From: Eleusine coracana subsp. coracana
Lineage: Eukaryota > Streptophyta > Magnoliopsida > Poales > Poaceae
Direction: 5' to 3'
DNA: 64,000 bases
Assembly (NCBI GenBank): GCA_032690845.1
Contig: CM064421.1
Span: 41,158,963 to 41,222,962 of the forward strand
Part shown: positions 57,652 through 64,000 of the stretch, piece by piece
Position numbering within the stretch: the stretch's first letter is position 1
How the letters are laid out: every line of letters begins with the position of its first letter
Position numbers and translations under genes: made by a program
The notes under the pieces: model-generated
The model's input: the letters and a program-made list of their open reading frames with translations, nothing else
Database searches by the model: none
Told to the model about the DNA's origin: nothing

Positions 57652-59869
57652 ATGTGCAACACCGGTGGCAGCGATCTTCCTTCCTCCTCCCCCTCCGACT
57701 CCTTGCCGCCGCCGGTGATCAGCTCGTTGAAGGGGTCGGCGCACCAGCTCCTTCACCCCGTGGATGACGGAGGCCATGCGATGCAGCTCTCCAAGGTATG
57801 TGCGTACACACGTGGGTGTGCAGTGCACTGCACATTCTCTCCTGGGCCTCCTCCTCCTCCTCCTGCTGCTGCTGCTGGTGGGAAGATAAGTGGCACGTAG
57901 AGTAGGTGTTAGCACGAAAAGCTATAGTGCGCGCGGAAGTGGTCAGCACCAATAATCTAGTCTGCTTGTTTATTATGCCGTCGTCTACGGAGTAGAGTAG
58001 CCTATAGTATCTAGCACCAGCATGGCAGCGTGCTGCGGTAATATCATAGTAACGGGAATGAAAAAAGAAGGAAAGCAGCAGGAGCTGTAGGAAAATGGCA
58101 GCAGGAGGTAGCTGGAGGAGAGTGGAGACAAGTACGTGTCCGTGCTCTGCTTCTTCCATGTGTATTAGATTCTGAACGGCACCTGATGATCGATGCAGGT
58201 GGCGGCCGAGGCGCGGGCGATCGGCCGTGTCTCCGTTCCCATGGCGGTGACGGGTCTGGTGATGTACTCCCGCGCGCTCATCTCCATGGTGTTCCTGGGC
58301 CAGCTGGGCGAGCTGGCCCTCGCCGGCGGGTCTCTGGCGCTGGGCTTCGCCAACATCACCGGCTACTCCGTGCTGTCGGGCCTGGCGCTGGGCATGGAGC
58401 CCATCTGCGGGCAGGCCTTCGGCGCCCGGCGCGGGAAGCTGCTGGCCCTGGCGCTCCACCGCACGGTGCTCCTCCTCCTTGCCGTGGCGCTTCCCATCTC
58501 CCTGCTGTGGGTCACCTCCACGGGGCCCATCCTGCGGTTGCTGGGCCAGGACGCGGGCGTGGCCGAGGCCGCCCACGAGTTCGCGCGCTACGCGTCGCTG
58601 GACCTGGCCGTGCTGGCCCTGCTGCACCCGCTGCGCGTGTACCTCCGCTCCCAGAACCTGACGCTCCCCATCACCGCCTGCTCCCTCTTCTCCGTGCTCC
58701 TCCACGGGCCCATCAACTACCTCCTCGTCTCCCGCCTCCGGATGGGCGTCGCCGGCGTCGCCCTCGCCGTCGCGCTCACCGACCTCAACCTCCTCCTCGC
58801 GCTCCTCGTCTTCCTCGCCATCTCCGGCGCGCACAGGGACTCCTGGGTCGGGCCCACCTCCGACTGCCTCCGCGGGTGGCCCGCGCTGCTCCGCCTCTCC
58901 GTGCCGACCGCCACCGCCGTGTGCCTCGAGTGGTGGTGGTACGAGCTCATGATCGTGCTCTCGGGCCTGCTCCCGGACCCGCGGGCCGCCGTCGCGTCCA
59001 TGGGCGTGCTCATCCAGGCCACCTCCCTCGTCTACGTCTTCCCGTCCTCTCTGGGCCAGGGCGCGTCCACGCGCGTGGCCCACCAGCTCGGCGCGGCCCG
59101 GCCCGCGGGGGCGCGCAGGGCAGCGGGCGCCGCGCTCTCCGTGGGGCTCGTCGTCGGCGTCGCGGCCGCCGCCTTCATGGTTTCCGTCCGCGACCGGTGG
59201 GCGCGCATGTTCACGTCCGACGCCGACATCCTCCGCCTCACGGCCGTCGCGCTCCCCATCGCGGGCCTCTGCGAGCTCGGGAACTGCCCGCAGACGGCGG
59301 GATGCGGCGTGCTCCGCGGCAGCGCGCGGCCCGCCAGCGGCGCGCGGATCAACCTCGCCTCCTTCTACCTGGTGGGCATGCCCGTCGGGGTGGCCCTCGC
59401 CTTCGGGGCCGGGCTCGGGTTCGCGGGCCTCTGGCTCGGCCTGCTCGCCGCGCAGGCCGCATGCGCCGTCTGGATGGCGCGCGCCGTGGCGGCCACGGAC
59501 TGGGACCTCGAGGTGGCGCGCGCCAGGGAGCTCACCAAAGCCGGTAACAACAACAACGCCGAGCACGAGCACGAGCAGTGCAACGCCACAGCAAGTGACG
59601 TCACCACTTGCAACAGCAATGCCAAGAACGACGACGACGGCTACGTGCCGATCAACGACGACCTGCTGGAGAAGCTGGAGGAAGGGCTCATGACCACCAC
59701 CACCTCCGAATCCGAATCAAGCGACAGCGATGCCGTGGTTAGGGAGAATCATGGCGGCAGCAACAGTGCTGGTACGACGGCGACGGAGGGAAAGGATGAG
59801 CAGGCCCCGCTCATCAGTGTGGAGGGCGGGGAGCACGATGGCGACGGCCGCGGGGGTGGTCAGGTCTAG
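57652..59869 (+). CDS. MATE efflux transporter (DTX class), 604 aa, 2 exons
   Basis: A 12-helix membrane antiporter; plant relatives export organic compounds or affect hormone balance and organ size. Exons: 57652-57795 and 58199-59869 (1815 bp including stop). The amino end (1-48) is soluble and Ser/Pro-rich. Helices start near residue 59. GMEPICGQAFGA (113-124) is the first-half family motif, and LGQGASTRVAHQLGA with PQTAGCGVLRGSARP marks the second half. An acidic, Ser-rich tail of about 109 residues (496-604) follows the last helix and contains QAPLI near the end. The closest group from memory is Arabidopsis DTX48-54 and maize BIGE1-like proteins. The long tail is unusual for MATEs in general. 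Exon 2 is strongly GC-rich, and long antisense and alternate frames here are shadows. The start is supported as the first AUG after the TATA box. Confidence 0.95.
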
Positions 59870-62800
59870 TGTGTCTCATTGCATTGGTCCATTAATCTTG
59901 TGATTGACTTTGGATCCATCTCCATTTCTTCTTTTTATTAATTATTGGAGGTGAGGTTTTGTTTCTGCCAGAGTACTACTACCTAGCTAGCTACTCCTAT
60001 ATATTAGAGAAAAGAAGTACTATATATTGCCCATTACATATATATAACTTCTTTTCTATCCTTACCCCACTCCGCTATAATGACTGCATGCATGCCATCC
60101 TTAGGGACTTCGTTGTGTAAGTACTACTCCATCTCAATATGAAGAGATGACGCCTCTTCTCTTATCAGTTTTTAATTCATTATGGTAGTAATTTGACAAG
60201 TCCACACGTGTACACGTACAATTTCAAGGTACTGTTGTTCCCTCCAGTTCATGATGGTTTCAGGCTTTTGCCGAGCCCTGTAGCGCTGTTCCCCCAGCGG
60301 TTACATACGGACGGCCAATGAATGGGTGCCCCATTTCCGCCACTGATTTTCTATATTGAACTCATTTCTCCTCCTCTCTGTGCTAGTAGCTTTTTGTTAA
60401 AGTGCCATGCAAACGAATGGTCTCATATGTACAAGCACTAGCTACTTGGTAAAAGCTACCCGGCCCCTGGTCTTTTGCAATTTTGTAAAAGGGCATACAT
60501 GCTTTTCCATGTAGCAAATTAATGGTCGAGTCGGTGGTGCCTCTAGTAGTGCATGGTTCCATTTCTCCTGTCTTTTATTTTTTATGGGGTTGAACAGGAT
60601 GCTGCTAAAATATATTTTTTGTCTGGAGCCTTTTTATCATCCTTGGAATAATGGCACCACCAATTTAGTGGTACGCACCAGGACATGGTACCACATGTAT
60701 CAAAATCTGGTACCCCACCAAAGTTATAATTTTATTACCGCTGGCGGCCTGTTACATTTTCAAGAACAATAAAATTTTCTTGCTAGTGTTTATCATGCAC
60801 ACAGGAGTCAGATGTCTGCACAAGTCAAAGTGTAAAACGAATCATTTCAGATAGCATGAACTGATATAATGTGGAGATATATGGGGAAATAATAGGGAAA
60901 AGAGACTTTATGAAGGAACCAAGAATCTAGCATAAGCTACATGATGCGTATTACTTACTCCAAACCATATTTTTAAGAGTTGATGTTCAAACAGAACCCT
61001 CACAGTTCTTTTCGCGAAATTCAACCAGAAAATAAAATCATTCCGTTTTCGACATATATATTCAGGTGGCCTGAAAGCTTACCACCGTATAGTGTATAGT
61101 GTGTCCCCTCTTTGAGGGAGGGGTGTAAAAGGCACCCTCACCTCCTCATCACCAACCTTTCCCACAATCCTTTCCAAATTGTACCATTCCCTTTTTTCTT
61201 ATGCAGCAAAGCTACCGCCTCTCACAAGCTTTTTCCAAAAAGGAAAACCAAAAACAATCACTGCCACTCAAGCGCACCCGGATTTTTGTATACCGGCCAG
61301 GTGATCATTAGCCAGAGGTAGCAGGTCGACAGACAAGATCACCTGCATAGCTCCAGGGCGATGGCGATCTGAACACCTGATCTGGTGCCGACGAGGCGGT
61401 GAGACGGCGACGCTTGGATATCGTCGTGAGATGGATCGAGTCACAAGCGAAATTGCGCAACAAGCACCGTGCAAACATGACGTGCCGGGGTGTACCACCT
61501 CACCGATCGGGCATGTATCTGCGTGGCCGGCCGGCTGCAAGGCCGATCGACCTGGCCAGTAAAGGAAAAACATTATCTCGGCCAATCGGGAAGGGGATTA
61601 GTGGTGGCTGGATCATGAGAGCGATCGATGGAGCTGCTGCTGCCCATTGCCCTCCCAACAGCTTCATTCCTGGTTTGAAAGTGGGGAAACACAAGCAACT
61701 TCGTACCTCCACTTGCATACGTTTATTTGATTAGATTAGACTATTTTCTTAGCTCGCCATTATCAACAACTCCGGGCGCACTATCTACCTAGGCCACACA
61801 CGAGCTTTGTTTTTGACAACTCCACGCAATGGTCCAAGCTAAGATCGCGCACTCGCGCTTACCGCAAGACGAACCCTAACAAATGTACGCGCACATCTGC
61901 AAAAGAAAATAAAAGAAATAAGCGATGTTCTTTCGAGCAGTGGAGTAAGTTGACTATAGCTTGGTTATCCAGTTTACAGATGGACCAGCAAGCTCAGGTG
62001 CTCGCTGACGCCGGAGCCGGATTACATCTACATGTCAACGCATGGACGATGATGTCACGTACATTCAAACAGTGGTTGATTATTTTTTTTTTAAAAAGCC
62101 TTATTAGCTCAAAGTCGTCAGATCGACACGCACGCAGAAAGGCACACGGGGCCCCCATTGCAGCAGCTGCAGGCAAATCAAAGAAACAGCGGTTGATGTA
62201 TGTTCTGCCACTATTTGCCTCTGCTGTCTTCTTCTTATGACAGCAGCTCCTCTGGGTAGAAAATTAACAGTGAGTGGTACTTGCTCGATCGATGCCCACT
62301 ATCAGCAGCCTTCCCCACACACATTTGGCGGCCCCGCCTCCACCAGCAAGGTACGCTCCCATGGCTGGCCCCTCCCCCTGCCTCCATTTTCAACTCACCC
62401 TTCCTTTCAGCACATCATGGCGTGCACGCAGCTTGTCATGGCGTAGCTGCTAGCTCCCTAAATGCACGTTCCTATTTATTCTGCCTTTCCAATCATATAT
62501 AGTTTGGACAATAATAAGCAAACCTTAACGAAGAAAAAAAAGGACAGTAAAGTTAATTTCTTCAAGAAAAAAAGGAGCGGTTTCTCGAGCCCACAGCATG
62601 CAGATACCACTGTGCACTTGTACCGTTCTAACAACGTGATAAGATTTGCACATGCGCGCGCTCTCTTCGCCGCCATGGACCACCCGATCATCTGCCGCTC
62701 GATCGATGACCCTGCGATGATTCTCGCAACGCGGTCCACGCCTCTGCGACCACCCGATCATCTATCGTCCTCGTTGCATTGCATGCCCACGGCCGAAGAA

Positions 62801-64000
62801 GAACCAGCCGTGTGGTGTGTAGGAGGATATTGTGTTGTGTGATCAGATATGGCTTGGCGTGCGTGTCTAGGATGTGAGCTGCCGGCTTGGTTGCGGCATC
62901 TGCCCGGGACTAGACAGGACAGGACCGGACCCCGGCAGCCTTGCATGACGGGGCCGGATCAGGGGAAGCCAAATTCACCCGGATCACCGGCATGACGTAC
63001 CGGACCTGTAACCATCCCCCGTCTCACAATCCGCGTCACCCAACCCAAATCGATCGCCGTCGTCGAACTGACGGATCAGTGCTGCGTGCGGGGAAGTTTA
63101 CGTATCAGCTTTGGCAAAGAAATTAGCAGCGGCCACTTAATTACCTTTAACTGGCAGCGACGCTTAGCTCTTGGCTGGTAAATCAACTCGTGTAATAAAT
63201 TAGCTTGCTGCAGTGCTAATAGATTCGTGTGCTATGACCGGCCTGATGCCAGACTTTCAACTCGTCGATCGTGTGATGACCAGCAGATGGGATGCTGATA
63301 TGAACAGTGCAAAGAAAACCATGACCACGGAAGAGACGTTGGGGGGTCTCGATCACGTTGACTAGTTGTTTTCAAAAGGGCGCATGCAAGGCATGCACGA
63401 TATATCAGTGAGAATGACAAGTCGCGCTGATATTTTTTTTTTCTGTCAACTGATACGTGTTGCTGTTTTTGTTCCCTGGAATGGAATTCTGGTCGACCAA
63501 TTTTCTGCGCTGGTTTTTTTTTCCAATAGTTCAGCGTGAAACGACTCGAGGTTTTTTCTTTTTTTTTTCTAAAAAAAATATGATATGCTCTCATGGTGAT
63601 TCAGTGGCAACAAGTTTCAAGAGACTGAATATCCGTGAAATTAACCCAATTTTTTTTTCACGCAAATTAGGGATTCTTTACCGTGCATGCAGGGATTGGT
63701 GCACCACCTGCGGCTCCTCTACTGCGTGAAAACTACTACCCTGATACTCCATTTGTTCTGTAATTTGTGTCGTTCCTAACATAAAGATTGAACTAGCTGC
63801 TAGTCAATTTGGTTTGTCGGGAGCGACACTATTTTTTAAACAAAGGAGTATTCATTATAGTAACAGCTACCGTGACTGATGTCTTGTTATATCACCCCCT
63901 CCCCCCTCCTCCTCCTCCTCCTCCTCCTCCTCCAAGAGCGTGATTTATTCGCCGTGAACTGACAAGTCCCAAGGTATTTCAACAACGTGATTAAAAAGAA
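59870..64000. other. Intergenic, no gene recognised
   Basis: Positions 59870 to about 60150 are probably MATE 3' UTR. Beyond, frames up to 126 codons exist without domains or start context. AT-rich and T-run-rich DNA (63430-63660) and a CTC repeat near the end are seen. I recognise no transposon ends or RNA genes. Confidence 0.6.
63905..63933. repeat. (CTC)n microsatellite
   Basis: About nine trinucleotide units. Confidence 0.95.

Noticed and set aside
58186..59547. 453-codon plus-strand alternate frame inside MATE exon 2
   Set aside because: An Arg/Pro/Ala-rich frame-shifted shadow of the transporter.
57719..59572. 617-codon open frame antisense to the MATE gene
   Set aside because: It is rich in Gly, Arg, Glu and Pro as expected from the complement of a GC-rich coding exon, has no domain, and the sense frame is a clear MATE protein.

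Overview
This window reads as nuclear DNA from a grass (Poaceae, probably a panicoid). The evidence is plant multi-exon genes with GT-AG introns, GC-rich first exons next to AT-rich introns, grass-type homologues (HD-Zip II, SRO, MATE, ITPK), and a dense mix of Copia, Gypsy, RTE-LINE, CACTA, TRIM and MITE sequence. Nothing points to an organelle, bacterium or virus. Five protein-coding genes could be assembled exon by exon, each with continuous phase from start to stop, plus one tRNA gene.

Layout. 1-4944: the 3' part of a decayed Ty1/copia element, split by a 2,823-bp solo LTR with a perfect 5-bp target duplication. 7071-8320 (-): HD-Zip class II transcription factor, 262 aa, 3 exons. 8321-25535: gene-poor, with a CACTA-type element (12.5-13.8 kb), two small LTR elements (16.8-19.0 kb and a 273-bp TRIM at 20.8 kb) and MITEs. 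25536-31319 (-): inositol-tetrakisphosphate 1-kinase, 349 aa, 10 exons, with a 5'-truncated RTE LINE in intron 4 and a 391-bp MITE in intron 1. 33586-35858 (-): SRO protein (WWE + PARP-like + RST), 452 aa, 4 exons. 40293-40366 (+): tRNA-Thr(AGT). 42862-46036 (+): Maf-like nucleotide pyrophosphatase, 209 aa, 9 exons. 46.0-57.6 kb: no gene I can defend, although 46.6-47.0 kb looks like a promoter and first exon. 57652-59869 (+): MATE transporter, 604 aa, 2 exons. 59870-64000: no gene seen.

The genes are unrelated in pathway: leaf and shade signalling transcription (HD-Zip II), phytate and inositol-phosphate synthesis (ITPK), stress and redox regulation (SRO), nucleotide-pool sanitation (Maf) and small-molecule export (MATE). 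They are ordinary plant neighbours, not an operon-like cluster.

The most unusual signal is not a gene. About fifteen places carry a perfect or near-perfect 8-16 bp direct repeat bracketing a tiny insert of about 10-57 nt, which usually ends in a pyrimidine-rich stretch followed by an A-tail (or the reverse complement). They look like scars of extremely truncated retroposition or of repair with poly-A filler. A second class has longer direct duplications with short non-A-tailed filler. These scars are listed individually.
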